A stretch of 34,950 bases of DNA from Bacteroidales bacterium UBA4333 (GTDB taxonomy: Bacteria > Bacteroidota > Bacteroidia > Bacteroidales > Paludibacteraceae), in the NCBI GenBank assembly GCA_002394335.1, contig DGTP01000003.1:1-34950 (forward strand), read 5' to 3'. Positions 1 to 6,913 of this stretch are shown here, piece after piece. A program made the translations under genes and the position numbers. Each line of letters starts with the position of its first letter. Position 1 is the first letter of the stretch. A model generated the notes under the pieces. That model was not told the DNA's origin and did not search any database. It saw only the letters and a program-made list of their open reading frames with translations.

Positions 1-40
1 TCAACACTATTTAGGAAAAGTCAGACCTTGAAAATAAAGG

Positions 41-66
41 AAAGTCTCAAAAGTCTCAAAGTCTCA
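41..66. repeat. Short tandem repeat, three copies of AAGTCTCA
   Basis: Three copies of AAGTCTCA lie at 42-49, 51-58 and 59-66, with one extra A between the first two. They stand at the left edge of the hairpin array that starts at 96. A different three-copy tandem repeat (1257-1285) stands at the right edge of the array, so the two may mark its borders; that is inference. No coding frame with recognisable content crosses the repeat. Confidence 0.7.
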
Positions 67-95
67 TGCAAAAATTTAATGACAAACAAATCATG

Positions 96-577
96 CCGGC
101 ATCCGATGCCGGGGAAAAGAAGAAAGAAGACGCCGACTACCAGTCGGCATAATAAACATAGAGAAACATTAGTGTCCACTAAATGTTTCGAGGCAAAATA
201 TATACTGAGCGTAAAATTTGCTTCATGTCCCTTTGTTGGATGACATCCAACCTAATGAACGATGTTTTGAACCCGAATTAAATTCGGGGCTAATGAACGA
301 AGAAAAAGAAACGCGAGCCTGACGACTCGCGCACTTAACAAAGAAGAAAAGGGGCGGTGAATCGTATTCACCTGTAATCGACGCTGCTGTTTCGTTATCA
401 CGTGCTTACGTGATTAAGTGATCACGAAGATGTCGGATAGTATCCGACGAAATAGACGAAGTAATTTGCCCCGAATAATATTACGGGAAACGGACGAAAC
501 TTTTGAGCGGCGTTTGGCAAACGCCTGCAACACAAAGAAGAATTTCGGCAGAGCCGATGTCGGAATGACTTTCCGAC
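96..577. repeat. Left part of an array of sequence-diverse short hairpins
   Basis: At least eleven small inverted repeats follow each other about every 35-42 bp. Exact 7 bp stem/3 nt loop units are at 96-112 (CCGGCAT/ATGCCGG), 132-148 (GCCGACT), 235-251 (GTTGGAT), 272-288 (CCCGAAT), 356-372 (GGTGAAT), 432-448 (GTCGGAT) and 509-525 (GGCGTTT). Variants are at 164-188 (11 bp with one bulge), 312-331 (6 bp, loop 8), 397-414 (7 bp, loop 4), 470-487 (one-base bulge), 545-557 (5 bp) and 559-577 (7 bp, loop 5). Loops all differ. In every exact unit the 5' arm ends in T, so the loop is closed by T-A. Spacers are purine-rich and often carry ACGAAG or ACAAAG some 7-12 bases after the hairpin. Stems share structure, not sequence, so this is neither a CRISPR array nor an ordinary REP family. 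I recognise no named element. Short open frames here are made of the repeats and are not credible genes. One unit seems to be missing near 209. Confidence 0.85.
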
Positions 578-597
578 GCAATGGACAAAGGGAAAGG

Positions 598-646
598 CGG
601 TGTTTCCTATCCGCCAAACTTGGCGGATGCAAAAGAGGAAACACCG
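598..646. repeat. Nested long hairpin (11 bp outer stem, 9 bp inner stem)
   Basis: CGGTGTTTCCT at 598-608 pairs exactly with AGGAAACACCG at 636-646. It encloses a second perfect hairpin, ATCCGCCAA at 609-617 with TTGGCGGAT at 620-628. This is the largest structure of the island and closes the left part of the array. It is not followed by a T-run on either strand, so it does not look like an intrinsic terminator. The remaining stretch to 734 is A-rich and shows nothing further that I can name. Confidence 0.75.
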
Positions 647-734
647 AACGGGACAGCGGAATGATGAAAAAAGTAAACGTGAGGCTAAAGACCCACAAAC
701 GGAACAAAGATTAGTTCTCTTAACATATAGATTT

Positions 735-1085
735 TTATTTAGTCAATTCCTGATACATCTTAAATAACTCTGCCACACACTCGCTCTCGCTCATCTTCGT
801 GCTAAATCCGTATGCAGCCATGACCGCACGGTCGTTTTCCTGATGCGCCTTGCGTAACTCTGGCGGCATAGTAACCTCATCATACAGATCCGCAAGCGAA
901 CTATCCGGATATTTGGCTCGGGCATCCACAAAAGAGGTGTGATCTAACTGCACCTGTTGTTCGAACAGGATGAACTGCTCCGGGTGCTCAATCCCGAAAA
1001 CCTGATTCAACAGGGTTAACCAATAGGTCTGGCTTTCGCCCTTTTCATAGCCTTTGCCTTGCCAGGTATCCCGATAGAATCCCCC
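735..1085 (-). pseudogene. Internally deleted remnant of an MmeI/YeeA-like (type IIL) restriction-modification methyltransferase
   Basis: An open frame runs from a TAA at 1086-1088 to the stop at 735 without an ATG near its head. Its first part (YRDTWQGKGYEKGESQTYW, then LDHTSF) resembles the N-terminal region of large class I SAM-dependent DNA methyltransferases of the MmeI/YeeA type. From 'DARAKYPDSSLADLYD' it resembles their extreme C-terminus (TMPPELRKAHQENDRAVMAAYGF region, about 60 residues). The nuclease, methyltransferase and target-recognition parts, several hundred residues in the intact family, are absent, so the two ends are joined directly near 922-930. The only possible starts are inside (TTG at 1010). 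I read it as a dead relic, with the family assignment from memory of conserved motifs. It lies within the hairpin array, whose units are found on both sides in the same orientation. Confidence 0.75.
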
Positions 1086-1109
1086 TTAATGGTTAGATAG
1101 AGACCACAT

Positions 1110-1229
1110 ACGGGATTGTATCCCGTGTAAACAACAAACGTCTATGCCGATTGCCAATCGGCGGAATACAAAGAAGAGCCGCATAGTATGCGGGACAAGA
1201 AACGAAACTAATGCGGCATTCGATGCCGC
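1110..1229. repeat. Right part of the hairpin array
   Basis: Four further units of the same architecture lie at 1110-1126 (ACGGGAT/ATCCCGT, loop TGT), 1146-1162 (GCCGATT/AATCGGC, loop GCC), 1179-1193 (CCGCAT/ATGCGG, loop AGT) and 1213-1229 (GCGGCAT/ATGCCGC, loop TCG). Loop centres are 36, 32 and 35 bp apart. The spacers AACAACAAACG, ATACAAAGAAG and AAGAAACGAAAC and the tail AACAAACAAAG repeat the purine-rich ACRAAG-like pattern of the left part, on the same strand. The array therefore continues beyond the methyltransferase remnant with unchanged orientation and period. It ends about 70 bp before the rfbA promoter. Confidence 0.85.
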
Positions 1230-1256
1230 GACAACAAACAAAGTAAAACAACAGTG

Positions 1257-1285
1257 AAACTACGAAAACTACGGGAAACTACGGG
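1257..1285. repeat. Short tandem repeat, AAACTACGGG x3 (first copy degenerate)
   Basis: AAACTACG at 1257-1264 is followed by AAACTACGGG at 1266-1275 and again at 1276-1285. The repeat sits between the last hairpin of the array and the rfbA promoter. It may be a protein-binding direct repeat upstream of that promoter or simply a border of the array; the sequence does not decide. Confidence 0.65.
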
Positions 1286-1300
1286 AAAAATTCTTTTTTA

Positions 1301-1332
1301 TTTGCGTATGTGAGAAATTATTACTAAATTTG
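1301..1332 (+). promoter_or_regulatory. Bacteroidota-type promoter of the rfbA operon
   Basis: TTTG at 1301-1304 and TAAATTTG at 1325-1332 are separated by 20 bases, matching the -33/-7 form used by the Bacteroidota primary sigma factor. The ATG of rfbA follows 22 bases later. No other promoter of this form was seen in the short gaps down to 9290, so it probably serves the whole rfbA-to-surE set. Confidence 0.75.
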
Positions 1333-1354
1333 CAGCGGATATAATATAACTGAT

Positions 1355-2257
1355 ATGAAAGGAATCATTTTGGCAGGCGGAAGTGCAACACGTTTGTACC
1401 CCCTGAGTAAAGCAATCAGCAAACAGATAATGCCGGTATATGACAAGCCGATGATCTATTATCCGCTGTCCACGCTAATGTTAGCAGGCATCCGCGAAGT
1501 ACTGGTCATCAGCACCCCGCGTGACCTGCCGATGTTCAAAGAACTGTTGGGCGACGGCAGCCGCATCGGCATGCAACTATCCTACAAGATACAAGAAGTG
1601 CCGAACGGTCTGGCACAAGCCTTTGTGTTGGGCAAAGAGTTTCTGAACGGCGAGGCCGGCTGTCTGATTTTGGGCGACAACATGTTCTACGGCCAGCACT
1701 TCAGCCGGATGCTGAAAGAAGCCGTCCGTGACGTGACCGAAAGCAAAGGCGCCTGCGTCTTCGGATACGAGGTAGCCGATCCGCGTGCGTACGGCGTAGT
1801 GGAGTTTGAGGAAAGCCATCAGCCATCAGCCATCAATAGTCAGCTGCGTGTATTGAGTCTGGAAGAGAAACCCGAACACCCAAAGAGCAACTACGCCGTT
1901 CCGGGGCTCTATTTCTACGACGAGAGCGTCTGCGAGAAAGCCGCCGTGCTCAAACCCAGCAAACGTGGCGAATATGAGATAACCGACCTGAACAAGATGT
2001 ACCTGGCAGAAGGCAAACTGCGCGTGAAACTGTTCAGCCGCGGCTTCGCATGGCTCGACACCGGCAACTGCGACAGCCTGTTGGAAGCCGGCAATTTTAT
2101 CGCAACCATCCAGAACCGTCAGGGATTCTACGTAAGTTGCATCGAGGAGATTGCATGGCGCAACGGTTGGATTGACAGTGAGCAGCTGTTCGCCTTAGGC
2201 AAGGAGATGAAGACCAAATACGGTCAGTATCTGGTAGCATTGGCTCAAAAAGCATGA
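1355..2257 (+). CDS. rfbA: Glucose-1-phosphate thymidylyltransferase
   Basis: This 300-residue protein joins dTTP and glucose-1-phosphate into dTDP-glucose in the cytoplasm, the first step toward dTDP-rhamnose and other deoxysugars of surface polysaccharides. The N-terminal nucleotide-binding signature (GGSATRLYPLSKAISKQ, about residues 8-24) and DKPMIYYPLSTLMLAGI are typical of RmlA, as are LGDNMFYG, the region ending EEKP, and GFAWLDTGN. Length is close to the family norm of about 290. The excess comes from an unusual insert near residue 154 (ESHQPSAINSQLR) encoded by three AGCCATC heptamers, in a surface loop before SLEEKP. The rest of the dTDP-rhamnose pathway (rfbB, C, D) is not in the window. 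It is first in its operon, and the next gene starts 7 bases after its stop. Confidence 0.95.
   Translation: MKGIILAGGSATRLYPLSKAISKQIMPVYDKPMIYYPLSTLMLAGIREVLVISTPRDLPMFKELLGDGSRIGMQLSYKIQEVPNGLAQAFVLGKEFLNGEAGCLILGDNMFYGQHFSRMLKEAVRDVTESKGACVFGYEVADPRAYGVVEFEESHQPSAINSQLRVLSLEEKPEHPKSNYAVPGLYFYDESVCEKAAVLKPSKRGEYEITDLNKMYLAEGKLRVKLFSRGFAWLDTGNCDSLLEAGNFIATIQNRQGFYVSCIEEIAWRNGWIDSEQLFALGKEMKTKYGQYLVALAQKA
1814..1834 (+). repeat. Heptanucleotide repeat (AGCCATC)x3 inside rfbA
   Basis: Three perfect copies of AGCCATC lie in frame within rfbA and encode most of the extra loop residues SHQPSAIN. Three copies are 21 bases and keep the frame. A gain or loss of one copy would shift it and truncate the enzyme. 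Slippage is possible in principle, but three copies is a low number for active phase variation. Confidence 0.85.
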
Positions 2258-2264
2258 GCATCGG

Positions 2265-5200
2265 ATGAGGTTTCGCACGGTATTAGCGATATTATTTTTC
2301 TGCGTCGCCGGCATGGCAGCCGGTGAGCATTACGACGTGCGCCACTACTCTATCGAGGACGGTTTGAGCCAGAACACGGTGATGACCATTCTGCAAGACA
2401 AGCAGGGGTATATGTGGTTCGGCACATGGGACGGACTGAACCGGTTTGACGGGTATTCGTTCAAGGTGTTCAAGGCGATGGACAGCAACGGCAAGGAAGC
2501 ACGGGTGAACAACCGTGTGGAAGCCATCTACGAGGACGCGAACGGTTGTATCTGGTGGAAGACCTACGACAACCATTACTATATGCTCGACCGCTCACGC
2601 TCCAAAGTGAGCAACAAAGGTGTCGACGAGTTGCCGAAAGAGATGATCCGCAAACTGGCGGAACTGGACGAGGTGATGCGGATCGACAAGCACGGGATTA
2701 TGTGGAAAGTGGACGACGAGCCGGGAATACTGCGCGGCAAAGACGGCGACTGGAAGCGTTTGAGTGCTCCGATAGACTACCGTTTCAAGGGTCAGCAGCG
2801 CGAACACTTCATGATGACGGAAGACTGTTTCGGCAGGACGTGGGTGAACCCCAACGGCGGCGGCTGGGCGTACTACGACAGTACGAAGGACGAGCTGGTC
2901 AATCCTCTGCCGATAATCAGTAACACTATTCACGCCGCGTATGTGGACAGAGACGGTCTCATGTGGATAGCGAGTTTCGACGGCGGTGTGGATTGTATCA
3001 ACATGCAGCCGCAGCCGTACAGCGTCTATGACCTGAGCAACGAGAAGTCGTTGGGTGAGGTGCGTGCGTTCGTGGAACTGCGAGACGGCAGCGTAAAGCG
3101 TTTCAGCAAGGACGAAGGGCTGGTCTATAGCGCGTTAGACAGCCGCTACGGGTTGCTGTTGGGCTACAAAGGGCGCGGGCTGGTGAACAGCCGTACGGGC
3201 GAGGTGATCAAAACGAGCCATCCTGACATCTACGACATCGAGGAGAGCCAAGACGGCACACTCTTTGTCGCCACGTACGGCGGCGGTGTGAATATCCTGC
3301 ATTACGACCGAGAGAAGAAACAGTTTGACGAACCGAAAGTGGTAGGCAACAAAGCCAAAGTGCGCGACATCGTGCAAGTAGGCAACACCTTGTGGTGCGG
3401 CACGACCTCCGGGTTGCTGCGCATCAACCTCAAAGACTACAGCAGCGAGATCACGCCGTTCTACGACATCCGTACGCTGTACTACCATGACGAAACGCTG
3501 TGGTTCGGCACCTTCGGAGGCGGCTTATACCGGATAGACCTGCGCGGAGGCGAAGAACAGATACAACATATCGACACTTATTGCGACATCGTGCTCAATA
3601 TCACGGGCGAGGGTGACAATATCTGGTACACCACCGAGCGTGATATCCGCCAATATAATACCCGTACACAGCAACAAGAGATCTTCGACCCGCTGCAGAA
3701 CCATGAGCGCTGTTATTTCACGGAGGCGGAGGCATTGCGTGACAAGAGCGGAAAGATATACTTCGGCACCTCAAGGGGTTACTGTGTTTTCGACCCGCAG
3801 ATTATCCAAACCAAAAGCAGCACCCCACCGCTGTATATCACAGGATGCCGGTCGGACGAAAAAGAACTGAGCGGTGACACGGTCTATATCGACCACGGCT
3901 CCAACATAAGCATTGAATATGCGGCATTGGATTTTCTGCAGGCGCCGCACATCGTCTATTCATACCGGATGGACGGCATTGACAACGACTGGCGTCCGGC
4001 TACCCACCAACGGCACACTACCTACTCCAACCTCAGACACGGCACCTACCGGTTCCGAGTCTATTCGAGTTACCAGGAGGGGGCGCCTGCCAATAACGAA
4101 GCCTCCATATGGGTAGTGGTACGATGTCCATGGTGGCTGAGCTGGTGGGCGATTGTACTGTACGTGATCGGCGGAATAGGGGTGATCATACTATTGGGAT
4201 ATGTTGTCCTCTCGTACACGGAGATGCAACAGAAAGTGGAGATCGAACAGCAGGTGACTGATATCAAGTTACGGTTCTTCACGAATATCAGCCATGAGCT
4301 ACGCACACCGCTGACGCTGATCACGGCACCGGTGGACAATATTCTGGCGAACGAACATATCTCCTCCGGTGTCAGAAGCCAGCTGGAGATCGTACAATCG
4401 AACGGACAGCGGATGCTGAGGATGGTAAACCAGCTGCTGGACTTCCGCAAGATACAGAACAAGAAGATGCGCCTCAAGATACAGAAGAGCCTGCTGAGCG
4501 ATCTGGTGATGGATACATGCGCCAACTTCCGCAAAGAGGCGGCAGACAAGCATATACCGTTCACGGTGACGATCAAAGCCCAGGACAGCACCGTCTGGGT
4601 GGACAGAAGCCGGATTGACACGATCGTGTTCAACCTGCTGAGCAACGCGTTCAAGTTCACTCCTGCCGGCAAGGCAATAGACGTGGTGGTGGACGAGAAG
4701 CCGGAGTACCTGCTGATCATCGTCAAGGATGAAGGTATAGGTATCCCAATGGAGAAACGGAACCTACTGTTTGTACGGTTCTCCTCGAACAACGAGTTGA
4801 GCCAGACCACCGGCGGAACGGGTATCGGTCTGAACCTGGTGAAAGAGCTGGTGGATCTGCATCACGGCTATATAGAGGTGGAGAGCGAAGTAGGCAAAGG
4901 AACGACTTTCACAGTCATGCTTCGCAAGGGCAAAGAGCACTTCGGCAACGAGGTGGAGATAGCGATAGATGACAACACGACACCGGTTGCCGTAGAGCAG
5001 GAGCCGAAAGAACCAAAGCCACTGGAGTTGGAGCACACCGTCAAGAGTACACGCAAGATCCTTGTGGTGGACGACAACGAAGACATGCGGCGGTTCCTGA
5101 AAGAGATCCTCGGCAAAGAGTACACCATCCTGACCGCCGAAGACGGTGTGCAAGCCATAGGCATTGTATCACAAGAAATGCCGGACTTGATCATCACCGA

Positions 5201-5810
5201 CCTGATGATGCCGAACATGGACGGTCTGGAGTTGACACAGAAGATCAAGAGTTCGCCGGAGAGCAACTATATCCCGCTCATTCTGCTGAGTGCCAAATCG
5301 GCGATAGAAAGCCGACTGCAAGCAATGGAATACGGCGCAGACGACTATGTGACGAAACCTTTCGAACCCGAATACCTGCGCGCGCGTGTACATAATATTA
5401 TCGCGCAACGCGAGCAGTTGGAGCGCCGTTTCCGCGACCGGTTGCTCCGTCTGGAGCCAGAGGAAGACAACGAACCGATACTGGAAGACCAGTTCTTAGC
5501 CAAACTGCTCAAGTTCATGGACACGCAGATGGACAACAACACCCTGACGGTAGAGCAACTGGTGGACGAGATGGGACTCGGCAGAACGGTGTTCTACAAC
5601 AAACTGAAGGTACTGACGGGTCTGAGTCCGGTGGAGTTCATCCGCGAGATACGTATCAAGCGTGCAGCACAACTGCTCATGCAAGGCAAATATAACATTA
5701 CGGAGGTAACCTATATGGTGGGCATGAACGACTCACGGTACTTCTCCAAGTGCTTCAAAAACACCTACGGTGTAACGCCCTCGGAATACAAAAGGAAAAT
5801 GGACAAATGA
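2265..5810 (+). CDS. Hybrid two-component system regulator (sensor kinase, receiver and AraC output in one chain)
   Basis: This 1181-residue protein carries a whole two-component system in one polypeptide, as do the SusR/BT-type HTCS regulators of Bacteroidota. It has a signal peptide (about 1-20), then periplasmic propeller repeats of the 'DGLSQNTV...WFGTWDGLNRFDG' type, a Y_Y_Y-like domain before the membrane, and one membrane segment near 627-650. The kinase core follows, with the phospho-accepting His677 in NISHELRTPL, an N-box (NLLSNAFKFTP), DEGIGIP and TGGTGIGL. The receiver has VVDDNED and acceptor Asp979 (TDLMMPN) plus a conserved Lys in TKPF. The AraC/HTH output occupies about 1075-1181. 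Every catalytic residue I looked for is present. HTCS genes usually sit beside SusC/SusD polysaccharide-utilisation genes, but none is in this window. Here it lies between rfbA and envelope genes and ends in a 4 bp overlap (ATGA) with the next gene. The ligand is unknown. Confidence 0.93.
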   Translation: MRFRTVLAILFFCVAGMAAGEHYDVRHYSIEDGLSQNTVMTILQDKQGYMWFGTWDGLNRFDGYSFKVFKAMDSNGKEARVNNRVEAIYEDANGCIWWKTYDNHYYMLDRSRSKVSNKGVDELPKEMIRKLAELDEVMRIDKHGIMWKVDDEPGILRGKDGDWKRLSAPIDYRFKGQQREHFMMTEDCFGRTWVNPNGGGWAYYDSTKDELVNPLPIISNTIHAAYVDRDGLMWIASFDGGVDCINMQPQPYSVYDLSNEKSLGEVRAFVELRDGSVKRFSKDEGLVYSALDSRYGLLLGYKGRGLVNSRTGEVIKTSHPDIYDIEESQDGTLFVATYGGGVNILHYDREKKQFDEPKVVGNKAKVRDIVQVGNTLWCGTTSGLLRINLKDYSSEITPFYDIRTLYYHDETLWFGTFGGGLYRIDLRGGEEQIQHIDTYCDIVLNITGEGDNIWYTTERDIRQYNTRTQQQEIFDPLQNHERCYFTEAEALRDKSGKIYFGTSRGYCVFDPQIIQTKSSTPPLYITGCRSDEKELSGDTVYIDHGSNISIEYAALDFLQAPHIVYSYRMDGIDNDWRPATHQRHTTYSNLRHGTYRFRVYSSYQEGAPANNEASIWVVVRCPWWLSWWAIVLYVIGGIGVIILLGYVVLSYTEMQQKVEIEQQVTDIKLRFFTNISHELRTPLTLITAPVDNILANEHISSGVRSQLEIVQSNGQRMLRMVNQLLDFRKIQNKKMRLKIQKSLLSDLVMDTCANFRKEAADKHIPFTVTIKAQDSTVWVDRSRIDTIVFNLLSNAFKFTPAGKAIDVVVDEKPEYLLIIVKDEGIGIPMEKRNLLFVRFSSNNELSQTTGGTGIGLNLVKELVDLHHGYIEVESEVGKGTTFTVMLRKGKEHFGNEVEIAIDDNTTPVAVEQEPKEPKPLELEHTVKSTRKILVVDDNEDMRRFLKEILGKEYTILTAEDGVQAIGIVSQEMPDLIITDLMMPNMDGLELTQKIKSSPESNYIPLILLSAKSAIESRLQAMEYGADDYVTKPFEPEYLRARVHNIIAQREQLERRFRDRLLRLEPEEDNEPILEDQFLAKLLKFMDTQMDNNTLTVEQLVDEMGLGRTVFYNKLKVLTGLSPVEFIREIRIKRAAQLLMQGKYNITEVTYMVGMNDSRYFSKCFKNTYGVTPSEYKRKMDK

Positions 5811-6340
5811 GAGTTGGAAGTATAGTTGCGATATGGACACTTGGCATGGCGTTGCTGGTATCGGGGTGCGGAACGAAGAGTTCGCCGCAGCGTCCGGCAC
5901 AGCACGGCAACGAGCTCGCCGAACGCGACTCGAGCATGGAGAGGATGGCACAACTCAACCAGCGGATGGTAGAAGAAGCCGACCACCAAGTGCTGGTCTA
6001 TGTACAGGCTGACAGTGTGCACCGATATGCCCGTTGTTCGCAAGGGGCATGGGTAACACGGACACGCAAAGTGAGCGACAGCGAGCACCCGAGGGTGACA
6101 GAGAAAGTACATGTCGCAATGCAGATCTATACCCTTGGGGGAGAACTGCTGCAAGACATCGACGGCATGTACACAATAGGCAACGGCGAGATTCCGTTAG
6201 GCATCGAATACGCCCTGCGCGAACTGTACCGCGGAGAGAGCGGTATTATCGTAGCCCCCTGGCACGCCGCCTTCGGAGTGGACGGAACTGGCAATATAGC
6301 CCCTTATACGAACGTAAGAATAGATATCTCAATAGAATAA
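5807..6340 (+). CDS. FKBP-like lipoprotein
   Basis: The ATG at 5807 overlaps the stop of the preceding regulator (ATGA) and begins a good lipoprotein signal peptide with lipobox LVSGC (Cys21), so I chose it over a longer open frame beginning at 5750 inside the regulator. The mature part ends in a segment like the FKBP fold of peptidyl-prolyl isomerases (IIVAPWHAAFGVDGTGNI, then PYTNVRIDISIE), where FKBPs have 'L.P...AYG..G.G.IPP...L.F.VEL'. Several FKBP active-site aromatics are not evident, so activity is uncertain. Probably anchored in the outer membrane facing the periplasm. It is followed directly by a second lipoprotein with a related fold. 177 residues. Confidence 0.75.
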   Translation: MRVGSIVAIWTLGMALLVSGCGTKSSPQRPAQHGNELAERDSSMERMAQLNQRMVEEADHQVLVYVQADSVHRYARCSQGAWVTRTRKVSDSEHPRVTEKVHVAMQIYTLGGELLQDIDGMYTIGNGEIPLGIEYALRELYRGESGIIVAPWHAAFGVDGTGNIAPYTNVRIDISIE

Positions 6341-6910
6341 ATGAAAAAAATAGTATTTTTGCTGACAGCAGCGGCAGCCTGCATGCTAATCGCCGGCTGC
6401 TCGCAGAACAGTTACTCCTCCCAGCGCAAAGCAGAGGACAGACTGATAGCCCAATTTATCCAGCGCAACAATATCAACGTGCTCACCGAAGAACCCGCCG
6501 ACGACTACGAGTGGGGTGAAAACGACTATCTGCTGGTACCCGGCGTGGAGAACCTCTATTTCCACCTGCGGGAGCGCGGAGACTCGACCGACACGGACGG
6601 ACAGGACACTATTACCATCAGTCCGATCAGCACCAACGAAACCGTGGTGGTGAGATATAAGAAGTTCGGACTGGAGGAAAACGCCGACACGCTGAGTTAC
6701 TGGACCATCCTGGACCAGTCCTACCCGATGGAGTTCAAATACCTGAACACCGCCAGCTGTGAGGCGATGGGTTGGCATTACGCGGTGAAATACATGAAGT
6801 ACACCAACGCCGAGTGCCAGATCATTTGTCCGAGCAAACAGGGATTTACGGAAGACCAGAACTCCGTGACCCCCTATTGTTACATTATGAGAATAAGAAT
6901 CAAGAGATAA
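6341..6910 (+). CDS. DUF4827-like lipoprotein with FKBP-like fold
   Basis: A 189-residue lipoprotein with lipobox IAGC (Cys20). Its start codon follows the previous stop without a gap. The C-terminal half (about 100-189) follows the FKBP plan: VVVRYKKFG, YPMEFKY, GWHYAVKYMK, CQIICPSKQGF and a final strand PYCYIMRIRIKR. I recall DUF4827 proteins beside glmM in Bacteroides genomes, and the next gene here is glmM, which supports the assignment. It may act as a periplasmic folding factor or a non-catalytic FKBP scaffold; this is inference. Together with the preceding gene it forms a pair of adjacent FKBP-like lipoproteins. Confidence 0.7.
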   Translation: MKKIVFLLTAAAACMLIAGCSQNSYSSQRKAEDRLIAQFIQRNNINVLTEEPADDYEWGENDYLLVPGVENLYFHLRERGDSTDTDGQDTITISPISTNETVVVRYKKFGLEENADTLSYWTILDQSYPMEFKYLNTASCEAMGWHYAVKYMKYTNAECQIICPSKQGFTEDQNSVTPYCYIMRIRIKR

Positions 6911-6913
6911 AAA

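Noticed and set aside
96..650. CRISPR array
   Set aside because: The spacing is regular, but no constant repeat exists; the palindromic parts differ in every unit, and no cas gene is present.
414..714. Overlapping open frames of about 97 residues on both strands
   Set aside because: They are built of the hairpin array, resemble no family and read through palindromes on both strands.
96..1229. Integron cassette array (attC sites)
   Set aside because: No constant attC core sites, no cassette genes and no integrase; hairpins are far shorter than attC.
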